Assembly (NCBI GenBank): GCA_943736015.1
Contig: OX031057.1
Span: forward strand, 39,456,501 to 39,520,500
Length of the DNA: 64,000 bases
Direction of reading: 5' to 3'
Source: Tridacna crocea
Lineage: Eukaryota; Mollusca; Bivalvia; Cardiida; Cardiidae
Below the pieces are notes generated by a model. The model saw only the letters and a list, made by a program, of their open reading frames with translations. It was not told where the DNA came from and made no database searches. This document shows positions 11,218 to 20,873 of the stretch, piece after piece (the first letter of the stretch is position 1; every line of letters begins with the position of its first letter). Made by a program: the position numbers and the translations under genes.

Positions 11218-11439
11218 ACCAAACGACAAAATTTTAGACTGGTCCCAATTTATAGCATGAATATGCAGACGACAAAATAAATGTGACTAAAAAAGTGATA
11301 TTTGATAAAGGATGTGTAGAAAACATTGTGGGAAAAGGAGAAAATGCTGGTACCAGCATTTTCTCCTTTTCCCGCAATGTTTTCAAGGGGCTTCTTCCTC
11401 AGGGTCGCTAAAAGCCAGTATTATGTGGTAAAGAATTAA
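11218..11439 (+). mobile_element. Family A MITE, spacer lost
   Basis: TTAA to TTAA. The palindrome centre is GCTGGTACCAGC, so the 1-bp spacer is missing and the dyad is exact at the centre. Confidence 0.85.
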
Positions 11440-11455
11440 CTAATACATAAACTCA

Positions 11456-11676
11456 TTAACTGAAGACGAAATTTTAGTCTTGTTCAAATTGAAAGCACTT
11501 TGTTCACGACGTTACCATTTATCTCAAAATGATTACATTTGTCTTTGAAAGGAAAGAAAAGATTGTGGAAATGGAGAAAGTACTGGTAACTAGCATTTCC
11601 TTATTTTCCTGCAATGTTTTCAAATGCCTTCTTTATGATAGTCGTCTAAGTATATGATTATTTCGTAAAGGGTTAA
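11456..11676 (+). mobile_element. Degenerate family A MITE
   Basis: The second of three copies in one direction within 700 bp. Confidence 0.75.
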
Positions 11677-11680
11677 GCCT

Positions 11681-11910
11681 TTAACCCTTTCCCAAACGAC
11701 AAATTTTAGACTCTTCCAAACTGAAAGAGTTTGCTGACGACAATTTTAACTTTCATAACAATGGCAGAAAATTATCCGAAGGGGCAGAAAACACTGTGGG
11801 AAAAGGAGAAATTGCTCGTTACGAGCAATTTCTCCTTTTCCCACAGTGTTTTCAAAAGACTTGTATACTGCAGTCACGTAAAAACAAGGGCTTGTTTGGG
11901 AAAGGGTTAA
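11681..11910 (+). mobile_element. Family A/B intermediate MITE
   Basis: 230 bp. The outer sequence is family A, but the hairpin centre is the family B form (ATTGCTCG...CGAGCAAT), and CACTGTGG/CCACAGTG is changed in both arms. Evidence that the two families are related. Confidence 0.85.
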
Positions 11911-12127
11911 TTGTATTTAAAACAGACGCACTGTAGATTGCAAAAAAAAAGAGAGACACTTTATATGAAGATTTTTTTTCCATGAAGAAATACATGATTA
12001 AAACAAAGTGGCAAAAGAACAAATATAACCTGAATGGGTAATTTCACATCTTGCCACAATATGTCTTTTTTCACCTTTTTTTTTGTTTGTTTAAAGTAAG
12101 CGACGAAGCTGGGAAAAAAATCGCTGT

Positions 12128-12353
12128 TTAACTCTTTACCAAACGACAAAATTTTAGGTTGGTCCAAATCGAAAGCATTTGCAGACAACAAAATAAAAGT
12201 GGCCGAAAATTTGAAATTTGTTTTGTTAAGGGTAGAAAACATTGTGGGAAAAGGAGAAAATGCTGGTTACCAGCATTTTATCCTTTTTCCACAATGTTTT
12301 CTAGAGACTTCTTTTTCAGGTCGTCAAAAGTAGATATTGTGTGGTTATGGGAT
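12128..12353 (+). mobile_element. Family A MITE
   Basis: The left end is intact; the right end is decayed to GTGTGGTTATGGGAT. Confidence 0.8.
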
Positions 12354-12468
12354 AGGGGTATAGGATTTAGATGAATATCGTTTTCTGAAACTGAACAATA
12401 CTCTATAATCATGCTAGGTGCTTTAAACTCTATTAAGCAGTCAAGTGCGACTCACTGACCTTCTGCGG

Positions 12469-12535
12469 TCAGTGTAGATCAAGATCAGACTGCACAGAAC
12501 GTGCAGTCTGATCTTGGATCTACACTGTCCGAAAA
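12469..12535. repeat. Family C palindrome
   Basis: GTGTAGATCAAGATCAGAC arms around a GCACAGAACGTGC centre. It is flanked by AGTGCGACTCACTGACC, whose inverse reappears beside the copy at 14432, suggesting a longer element with terminal repeats. A partial copy is at 12735-12785. Confidence 0.75.
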
Positions 12536-13058
12536 GGAGATTATTATTTCCCAAGATATATATTTGAAATGGCAGTATTAAGGTTTTTTACCACCAAATT
12601 GAAAATTTAGTTTTAGTTACTCAATAAGTAAAGGGATAATTATCGCTAGTGCTAGTCAGTTATCTTTTTCAGTGCCAAATGAATAAATTCGGATAGATTT
12701 ATATTGTAGAGGCTTGACAAAACAAAAGGACAGTATAAATCCAAGATCAGACTACACGTTCTGTGCAATCCGATCTTGATCCTTGACGTTTGTAAGAGCA
12801 CACTCTTTCGTCTATGGAGCCAAGAGGGGTGTTCGTGCAAAAACTTAAGTCAAAGTGCTAAATCTTTTGAGAAGGACCGGTAGATAGCTGCACGGTGGAT
12901 TTTTACGTGGTCTATGGCTTTCCATATCGGCTATGTGGGTCTATGTGACCGTAATATCAAACATATTTATACTACCAAGGATATAAAACCTCCGGCAACA
13001 AGAAAAGTTATACCGTATAAGGTAGGGTATACATTTTTTTTTATACCTTAAGTTCTTC

Positions 13059-13459
13059 ATCTTCGCGAGCCAAGGTTACGATCACTACGTGGATCTTACC
13101 TTGGCTGATTGAGCCCGATTTCGAGATTCCTGCGATGCGCCCTCTATTGGATGCTGGTTATTACCCCCCTTTACATCATGTTTCTAAAAGCAAATGAAAT
13201 ATCGTTTTACAAACCGCTTACGAATACACATGAAGCGATAAGCAGACATCCACGTGGGTTTCCACGCTTACCTTCTATTCGAAAGGTATCGACCTTGTTC
13301 TATTTTTATCAAAGATGAAATGCTACGAGCGATTTCATTCGTTGCAGTTAGAGCTGGCTGCATCCAATGAAAAAGCATATCGGGGGAATGTAAAAATCAG
13401 GCTCGATCCGCCAAGGGTAGAGTAACGTAGTGAATAGTCGGCCTCGGCTTGCGAAGATG
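13059..13459 (+). mobile_element. ~400-bp TIR element, copy 2
   Basis: The best-preserved copy: ends CATCTTCGCGAGCCAAGG and GGCTTGCGAAGATG, giving imperfect terminal inverted repeats of about 17 bp or more. No coding capacity. The 13460-13944 stretch after it shows no further feature. Confidence 0.75.
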
Positions 13460-13944
13460 TAAGTTCTTTTGTATACGTGTAAGTATAAATATATGAGCTA
13501 TGCTTTTTTATATTTGTCGGTATCACGCATGTCCATGGACAAGACTACCTCCAGATTAAATTGGTTGTTAACGTAGTGGACCCGTAATAGAAAACAGCTA
13601 TATATTTCCACTATAATATTATCCTAGAAAATTTGCTAAGATTGAAAATGAGTATTATTGTACTACTTTCACCGAGCCACTTTTCCCTTTTTTGTCCTTC
13701 CTAGAATTATCATTTATAAATCTAAAACCGCTATACATGTATTTTCATTACAAATGGATATGACACTTACCTCCCTTTTCTCCAAACTAACAAAAGTATC
13801 AACAAATAATTTCAAGATAGAGATCAAAGGAATTTCTGGTCGGTTAAAAATGTGCAAAAGTATTATATCTGTATAAATCTGTCTTTATCAATCGTCATGA
13901 AATTTTATGCCATGCTGCACTAGAAGTATTACGGGTCCACTACC

Positions 13945-14173
13945 TTAACTCTTTACCACACGAGAAAATTTTAGACTAGTCTAGATTGAAAGCGTTTGCA
14001 GACGACAAAATAAAGGTGACTAAAAAATAGAAATTTGTTCTAGGAAGGGTAGAAAACACTATGGAAAAAGGAGAAAATGCTGGTTACCAGCATTTTCTCC
14101 TTTTCCCATAGTGTTTTCAAAAGGCCTCTTTCTGAGGGACGTCAAAAGTAGGGATTGTGTGGTAATGGGTTAA
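13945..14173 (+). mobile_element. Family A MITE with mirrored substitutions
   Basis: 229 bp, TTAA at both ends. The arms read CACTATGG and CCATAGTG instead of CATTGTGG and CCACAATG: two changes present in both arms. Confidence 0.9.
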
Positions 14174-14431
14174 CCAAAATGGATTTTACAGATCCTTAAT
14201 TACATTTGATAATGTGCTTGGTACGATGCATAACAGAGATGCATTCAGCCCCATTTTGCCAGAGAATGGCTCGAATGTTATTACCTATGCTCGTTTTGTA
14301 TACAGAAAGTTAAATAACCCTCATCCCGCAAAGTAATTAAAATTGTTATTATTTTTTTTAATTCGCTAATAACACCCCAAATATCGTTATTTTAAAGTTA
14401 TGTTTTGGGAAACAATATCTTTCTTATCGGG

Positions 14432-14492
14432 TAGTGTAGATCACAGATCAGACTGCACGTTCTGTACAGTCTGATCTTGATCTACACGGTCC
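14432..14492. repeat. Family C palindrome
   Basis: GTGTAGATCA...TGATCTACAC with a GCACGTTCTGTAC centre, followed by TCAGTGAGTCGCGACT. Confidence 0.75.
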
Positions 14493-14880
14493 ACAATGGG
14501 TCAGTGAGTCGCGACTAGCAGATTAAGGGTTAATGCCTCCAACATTTCCTCAGCGATTCAAACACAGAATCTCTGGATAGAAAACCTTCATAATGATTTG
14601 AAAAAAAAAAATGCTTTATTTTCACTCAAAGGGAAATAAATTATTTTTTGTTTCACATGAAAGATGAATAATTGCAAAATATCTTTCAAAATATTTAGAC
14701 AGAGTGAAGAAAGCAGCGTTGGAATCGAATGCATGCCGCATTGACTGCAACCTGCCAGAACTGCAAACTCCGCAGACAAAACAGAGTCGATACTTTTTGC
14801 AGTTGCATTAAGCCCCTTTTTACAGAGCATGGCTCATATATTTATAGTATTTGTTGTCATCCTCATAGAAGCCAATATCA

Positions 14881-14941
14881 TAATCATCATCAACATCATC
14901 ATCATCATCATCATCACCATCATTATCATCATCATCATCAT
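14881..14941 (+). repeat. (CAT)n microsatellite
   Basis: About 60 bp of CATCAT with a few C/T variants, ending 24 bp before the next coding exon. Confidence 0.9.
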
Positions 14942-14964
14942 TCTTAATTATCTTTCATTTCCAG

Positions 14965-16261
14965 CCTGAATTCTTACGTGAACAAGATCGAATACGGCAA
15001 GACAGATTGAGAAACCGTCGTTTTATGGAATATTACCCAATGCACGATATAGAACTACCCAAAGCCCCGTCCTTTCGGTAAGTCTGTGATTTAAAATGGA
15101 CCATGGTGAGCCGGTAGCTAAGTTGGTAACACATAGGAATTGAAACCAGGGTCCATATTCACCAACCATTATTTTGTTGATTTGAATTGGTAATACACGG
15201 TCAGTAACATGGATCTAAGGTGCACTTTCTATGTATGTCGTCTAATTTTGATCTATGTCATCCGCAAATGCTCTCATGTTTTGACTCAGGCACTGTAAGG
15301 GCATATCTCCCGCTAGATGGCATTCTACAAATACTCATCCAATTAATTTGGGCATCCTGGGAACAGAACCGGACAACTTTTCTACGCGACAACTGTTGCT
15401 TTGAATTTCAAAGTAAAATAAACGTTTACTCAGTAAAACGCTACCTGCTGCGATTCGCTCAGCTATGACCATCTGTTTTGAGAAGTCTGGAGCTAAAACA
15501 GGCCTGATTTCCCCTCAAACGTATTGATATAAGCCATTTTCTCCATTGATATAAGCCATTTTCTCTTATAGCGCGTATTACTACAGTGTCCCCGATATCG
15601 GGGAGAGTGATGCGTCATATAAGACAGGTCGAATCTTCGAAGAATACGACATATGCAGACAACGACTGTAAGGGTCAAACCTGATATCTACCTTCAGAAC
15701 CATCTGAATATACCAAATGATATAAATATTCACTCTTTAATTATTCTTTGCATAGAGGTCAATTTCGGTCAATTACTTCATACTTGTACAAAGCAATCCT
15801 ATATTTCAAAGCCTCGCAAAATATTTCAATCCTCTCAACAATGAAAATTGGCTGAAGCCTTCGAGCTCTACCCCCCCCCCCCCTTTTTTTTTCTTTATTC
15901 ATTCAGGACACTACCAAAGTCAGATGTAGAGGGAGTGGTTTCGCGGCTTATGCAGACGTCCAGCGAGAGGTTTAACTTCAAATTTAGCAATCAGAATGCT
16001 CATCACGATTGGAGACAAGCTCACAACGAAAAGATCAAGCGATTACGTGACGTCATGACGAAATTCGGTGCATCAAAACGAAAACCGGAAATAGAACTAG
16101 TCGATTCGAAAACAAGTGAACCTAACGGAAAGAGACGTAAAAGAGAAAAAAGGAACAAGAACAACGTCATGGAAGAAATAGGAGAACTGGAAAATGACAC
16201 TAGAAAACTGTCTTTGGTAGAAAAGAGTGACTATGTTGAGAAACTGCCACCGCTAGCCTAA
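14965..16261 (+). CDS. LPRAPAFR-family small protein, member B (5' exon not found)
   Basis: Two exons, 14965-15077 and 15907-16261, joined in phase (CG|G codes Arg), give 155 residues. The first follows acceptor CATTTCCAG and ends at a GTAAGT donor; the second follows a striking C(12-14)T(10) tract and ATTCATTCAG. The protein begins PEFLREQDRIRQDRLRNRRF, then DIELPKAPSFR, which is the family block, then TLPKSDVEGVVSRL. The C-terminal half is very basic with KRRKREKRNK, a possible nuclear-localisation or nucleic-acid/microtubule-contacting stretch. Compared with members A and C it has an extra intron directly after the family block. The N-terminal Y-x-G-x-P exon expected by analogy with member D was not found upstream, so the gene is either split by a long intron or damaged. 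A family B MITE begins 18 bp after the stop codon and would lie in the 3' UTR. Confidence 0.65.
15308..15665 (+). repeat. CTCCCGCTAGA repeat, copy 1, inside member B intron
   Basis: About 350 bp shared with 37680-38017: CTCCCGCTAGA-GGCATTCTA at one end and ATGCGTCATATAAGACAG near the other. A 28-bp direct duplication (TTGATATAAGCCATTTTCTC) is internal to this copy. Confidence 0.65.
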
Positions 16262-16278
16262 ATTTGAGCCATGCTCTA

Positions 16279-16507
16279 TTAACCCTTTACTCTATAGATA
16301 CTCATTTCTACACATTGCTTGTAGGAGCCTTTGGAAAACATTGTGGCAAAAGGTGAAATTGCTCGTCACGAGCAATTTCACCTTTTGCCACAATGTTTTC
16401 TATGCTATCAAAAGGTGTCATTTACACATAAGAAACGGCTTTATCCTTGCTGTTATTTAGGGTCAATTAGAGATGCTAAAGAAATGCCTTATTGGGTAAA
16501 GGGTTAA
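16279..16507 (-). mobile_element. Family B MITE, copy 2 (perfect palindrome)
   Basis: 229 bp from TTAA to TTAA. The arms start GAAAACATTGTGGCAAAAGG and pair with no mismatch that I can see around GCTCGTCACGAGC. Confidence 0.9.
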
Positions 16508-17115
16508 AGGGGCCTAATGATGTGCAAAAAAGGTATCGATTCAGGTTAGCCTGCGCAGGCAAAGCTGATCTGGGTCGAAACTGTTCGCTATTTGTCAATT
16601 TCTACATAACCTAGTACCGGTCTATCTCATGACTCAATTAGTATTTATAGACAAAATAGATGTTATTGGCCCCAAATTATCTGGTGGCTTGCATGGTATG
16701 ACGCATCAAGGAGATGCATGTAGTTTATAAAGAGCAAGGTTCATCTTTATCATACCGAATATTGAATCACTTTATGTAATCAATTATGTACTGTTTGTAA
16801 TGTGGCCAGCAACAGGCGAAAAGGGACAATCAGACATTTGCGTAAAGAGCCGTTTTGGATCAGTCTGCGCAGTCCGCGCAGGCTAATCCGAAACGACACT
16901 TTCCGTTTTTCTGTAATTTTCTGCTATGCGCAAGTCCACTGTAGCACAAAATCCACTGTAGTCGTAAAGTGCCGTCTCGGATTAGCCTGCGCGATCCGGA
17001 ATGACATTTTACGCAAATGTCCGAATGTCGCGTGTTGCAAGCCATATAACTGCATTGCACGTTGTTTTGCTTCTTTTAACGGCGATGTATGTCGTTCGAT
17101 GTATTATCTATCTGT
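16508..17115. repeat. GCCTGCGCAG-type palindromic repeats
   Basis: Two clusters, at about 16530-16600 and 16838-17015, contain AGCCTGCGCAG and inverted CTGCGCAGTCCGCGCAGGCT. Non-coding. Confidence 0.55.
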
Positions 17116-17116
17116 T

Positions 17117-17276
17117 TTAACTCTTTCCCGAACGACAAAATTTAAGACTTAAGTCTTAAGACTTAAGCCAAATTGAAAGCACTTGCAGACGACAAAAATA
17201 AAGGACCTCAGAAATTCAAATTTGTTTCCAGCGGGGAAGAAAACATTGTGGGAAAAGGAGAAAATGCCGGTAACTA
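17117..17276 (+). mobile_element. Family A MITE truncated at the palindrome centre
   Basis: The left end, flank and left hairpin arm are present and sequence is lost exactly after GCCGGTAAC. It contains a short perfect repeat of AAGACTTAAGTCTT. The right half is absent. Confidence 0.75.
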
Positions 17277-17316
17277 CTTATTACATGTTAGCCTGGCATA
17301 CAAGCCATGCATGTTT

Positions 17317-18028
17317 GTGGTATTTGTCGAAGACAATACCACTATGAGTTCAACATTGAATTTTGATAAGTATGTATCTTATTTTGTGCAAAGCCGAAGG
17401 AAATAAATCCAGTTAAACTCATTTTTTCTCAGGCAAATGAGTTTTTCGGTGGCACTCAGATATGCAATTTAAAATGGCATATTAAAATATTTTTGATTGA
17501 AAATAGCTTCTCTCGCTCATAGCCTTTTATTGGCGCAATGATACAAATTTGCCTACTAACCCTGGGCTTTTTCGTTCCAAAACCAATTCGTTCCATGGCT
17601 TGTTCGTCCTATGACTGCGCGCTACATTTCATTGTTCATGAATATTCATAGATCGAGGTAATTGATTGTAATGTTTGAAATTAAATGTAAAAGGCTAGAG
17701 ATACTAAAATTTCAAAATTATAGTTTTCAGGAACAAACTTAATTTTGTTCGATATATTAACAGCATTTTTCTCTCTATTCGTCATGCATTCTACTGTCAA
17801 GGAGCGTTACTCCTGCTTCCTCTTAATGATGAAAGGGAGACAACATATACAAAACCTCCAAACTTTGTCATGAGTACTCTCCCTTCAACCGAAAAGGTAT
17901 TCATTTGCTTAGTGGGTTGACTTTTAAGCCAATATTTAAACAGTATGTCTCTGTTTCGTTCAAACTATTAATTCCACACAATTGGTTTCCTTGACAAATA
18001 CCACTTCAGCGTTCTCAACGCTTTGATT
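17317..18028 (+). mobile_element. GTGGTATTTGTC element, copy 2 (Helentron-like)
   Basis: 712 bp. It ends in the clean hairpin AGCGTT-CTC-AACGCT then TTGATT. A 33-bp tandem duplication of the following sequence (TTTGATTTTATTAAGTCATA) abuts its 3' end. Confidence 0.6.
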
Positions 18029-18693
18029 TTATTAAGTCATACTAATAAACAAGGTTTGATTTTATTAAGTCATACTAATAAGCAAGGTACACTACTACAT
18101 CCAACTCACAGAAATATGTGTTGTTATTTGCCCTTCTTCTGAAATACAGGTTGTTAAACCAGATCTCGACATTCAGAACATTGAGAACACAGAGTAAGGT
18201 TATTTGCCAGTGTTTTGCAGTTTTACTTGATTATTTTCAATTTGTTTTAATGAAAATGCTCGTTTTAACAGAGTGATCATGTCAGTCTTTTTACATGCTT
18301 ATTCAACGGCTTACTTAAACTTATTTGCCCTTTTTCATAGATGAGGACAAGGGTCATTAAAGGATCTTTGCAATGCATTAGGCCTACAAAGTAAGTCATG
18401 GCATTACATGTATATGGATCAATTTTGTTGAAAAAATGACAAAGTAGGCCCTTTGATATGCAAAAGATTAACCAGTGGCAAAACGTTTTGCCAAAGGTCC
18501 GACATGGGTCGCCGTGACATTTTTGGTACGTGTATTAAACCACTTTTATCACAGAACAGTACTTACATGTATTTCGTCGAAGCAAACAAAGCAGTAGATC
18601 TACTTGCTCCGAGGGGAAAAAGCGGCAGACGGTTTTCTCTCCATTTCTATGGATAGATGACCGTTATTACAAGGTCAGTAGCAGTTGTAAGAA

Positions 18694-19220
18694 ATCAATC
18701 TCTTGCACTACGGATCATTCCCATTCACCTCTGTAGTTGGCTCAGAAAGTAGTTCGTCATCACGTGATATTTTCGTCACATGTCCATAACTCAACACGGC
18801 GACACAAACGCCGGCGAAAGAAAGACCAATCGATTGTTTTGTGTGCTGTTCAAACAGCATACGGCCAATCAGACAATCTAAAAGCTTGAACGTCTTTTAA
18901 AAGACGATAACTTGTTTTTCACTCTTACAAACTTAGATTCATCAGTGTGTCGAAACTGTTGTCATCATTCATTTTCAATACAATATTCGCGTAAGATTCT
19001 GATCGGTAAAGAAGCTTGAAAAAATTGTAAATTCATCAGTTTGAATCATGCACTATAATGTATCCGGAATCATAGTTCCTTTGTCTTCTTTATTATGTTA
19101 CACATGAAACAGTTAAACAATTACAAAACATTCCTCGGTTTGACAAGATTCTTGTCATTTAGTCCCTTTGCAGAGAATATGCGGCGAGAGTAACGAACGA
19201 CAACTCTGTTAGGAGATTGT
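18694..19220 (+). mobile_element. ~585-bp element, copy 1
   Basis: Shares CTCTTGCACT-CGGATCATT, the ACAAACGCCGG-GAAAGAAAG block, and AACGAACGACAACTCTG with 43157-43740 and 45492-46076. The most diverged and slightly shorter copy. Short inverted CAATCTC at both ends. Confidence 0.7.
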
Positions 19221-19309
19221 CATTAATGATTTATAAATTATTTCCCTTGTTATGATGCAATCGTGCTATAAATATACCACTTCAGTAACAAAAACTGATC
19301 TCGTCACAT

Positions 19310-19417
19310 GTCAGGATGGCCGAGTGGTCTAAGGCGCCAGACTCAAGGTTTAATACCTTCATTATAGGGTGTTCTGGTCCACGTATGTGGGCGTGGGTTC
19401 GAATCCCACTTCTGACA
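19310..19417 (+). tRNA. tRNA-Leu (anticodon CAA) with intron
   Basis: Acceptor stem GTCAGGA pairs with TTCTGAC, discriminator A at 19417. The box A region is TGGCCGAGTGGTCTAAGGCG and box B is GGTTCGAATCC. The anticodon CAA is at 19344-19346 in a loop closed by CCAGA/TCTGG. A 24-nt intron at 19348-19371 lies at the canonical 37/38 position. Eukaryotic tRNA-Leu(CAA) genes typically carry an intron here. The variable arm GTCCACGTATGTGGGC is the long type II arm expected of leucine. A T7 run at 19423-19429 would stop RNA polymerase III. The body is nearly identical to the animal consensus, so it looks functional. Confidence 0.97.
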
Positions 19418-19421
19418 CATT

Positions 19422-19430
19422 ATTTTTTTG
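19422..19430 (+). terminator. RNA polymerase III T-run terminator
   Basis: A run of seven T starts 5 bp after the tRNA 3' end. Confidence 0.85.
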
Positions 19431-19462
19431 TCTTCCTACACAGTACGTCCATTTGAAAAAAA

Positions 19463-19738
19463 AAATGAAGAATAGAATAAAAAAATTAATCTTTATTCAT
19501 AACTACTTTCCGTTAGCTGTTTAGCTTTTAACCCTTTTCCACACAATAACAACTTTGAACGCCCCTGGCAAAGAAGTCTTTTGAAAACAATGTTTTCTAA
19601 AAATGAAGAAAAGAAAAAAAAAAAAATCTTTATTCATAACTACTACCCGTTAGCTGTTTAGCTTTTAACCCTTTTCCACACAATAACAACTTTGAACGCC
19701 CCTGGCAAAGAAGTCTTTTGAAAACAATGTTTTCTACC
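19463..19738 (+). repeat. 138-bp tandem duplication containing a MITE end
   Basis: Two near-identical units (from 19463 and 19601) each contain TTTATTCATAACTACT and a family A left end whose hairpin has collapsed to GAAAACA-ATGTTTTC. The MITE remainder continues after the second unit to TTAA near 19843. Confidence 0.85.
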
Positions 19739-20001
19739 CAATCGAGAAAAAAGTTGCACCATTTAAGCCACATTGAAGTTGTTGTCTGCAAATCCTCCAT
19801 ATTTTGATAAGGCTTTTTTTTTTTATCTGGTAATGGGTTAATCCCTAACCGAAAAATCTCGTTTTCATACCCTTAGGCTAATAAGCGGGACTCAAAGATC
19901 TTATGCGCACAATGTAGATAGTGTCCATCAAGATCAGACTGTGCAGAACGTACTAACTACTGCTGCCCTTCTTGCTCCTTCGCTAATAGACACAGCATGC
20001 C

Positions 20002-20230
20002 TTAACCCATTACCCCATAAGGCATTTCTATGGCATCTCTAATTGACCCTAAATGACTGCAAGGATGAAGTCGTTTGTTATGTTTAAATGACACCTTTTG
20101 ATAGCATAGAAAACATAGTGGCAAAAGATGAAATTGCTCGTCACGAGCAATTTCACCTTTTACCATAATGTTTTCCAAAGGCTCCCACAAGCAATGTGTA
20201 GAAATGAGTATCTATGGAGTAAAGTGTTAA
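20002..20230 (+). mobile_element. Family B MITE, copy 3
   Basis: 229 bp, TTAA at both ends. The right arm has a T for G change (TTTTACCATAATG), leaving a few unpaired sites. Confidence 0.9.
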
Positions 20231-20262
20231 ACCTCAGGCTGCTAAGTGCGACGCGCTGACTC

Positions 20263-20322
20263 TTTGCAGATGGTGTAGAACAAGATCAGACTGCACGAGT
20301 GGTGCAGTCTGATCTTTTCCCC
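20263..20322. repeat. Family C palindrome
   Basis: AAGATCAGACTGCAC and GTGCAGTCTGATCTT around GAGTG. A half copy lies at 19915-19953. Confidence 0.7.
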
Positions 20323-20419
20323 CCCAAAGATTTGTTCACATAATAGCAAAGTCTTCGTATTTTAACTATCTGCTTGAAGGTTTCATTTCCTCTTTCTTAG
20401 CTGGATAAGGATCAATTGC

Positions 20420-20632
20420 TTTAACCCTTTACCGCATAATAACGACTTTTGTAGACCCTTTGAAACAAGACTTTTGAAAACATTGAAATAAAAAGAAGAC
20501 AAAGAAGAAGAAGAAGAAGAAGAAAAGGAAGAAGACGGTAAAAAAAGAAGAAGTAGACGGAGAAAAAGAAGGTAAAACAAAAGAAGAAGAAGAAGAAGAA
20601 AAAGAAGAAGAAAGAAAGAAGAAGAAGAAGAA

Positions 20633-20668
<36 letters not shown>

Positions 20669-20715
20669 GAAGTAGAAGAAGAAAAAGGTATAAAGAAGAA
20701 GAAGAAGAAGAAGAA

Positions 20716-20748
<33 letters not shown>

Positions 20749-20775
20749 GAAGAAGAAGAAGAAGAAGAAGAAGCT
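20420..20775 (+). repeat. Truncated MITE running into a (GAA)n/(GAT)n tract
   Basis: A family A left end (TTAACCCTTTACCGC...) runs up to GAAAACATTG and then passes into about 290 bp of nearly pure purine GAA repeats, with two blocks of (GAT)9-11. The reverse strand is open in several frames only because of low complexity. Confidence 0.85.
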
Positions 20776-20873
20776 TGTTATTTCTCTTTATTTTCTTCAA
20801 TTGATTTTAGAAAAGAATTTTAAACCAAGTTAACCGAAAACTTGAATCAATAAACACAGGAACGACAGGCATC

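Noticed and set aside
18150-18193. Possible 44-bp exon (acceptor GAAATACAG, donor GTAAGG)
   Set aside because: Splice signals are good, but no neighbouring exon gives a consistent reading frame.
18341-18390. Possible 50-bp exon (acceptor TTTTTCATAG, donor GTAAGT)
   Set aside because: Only one frame is open and it cannot join in phase to the exon candidates on either side.
20383-20800. Minus-strand frames with poly-Leu/Ser/Phe/His
   Set aside because: Translation of the (GAA)n/(GAT)n tract.
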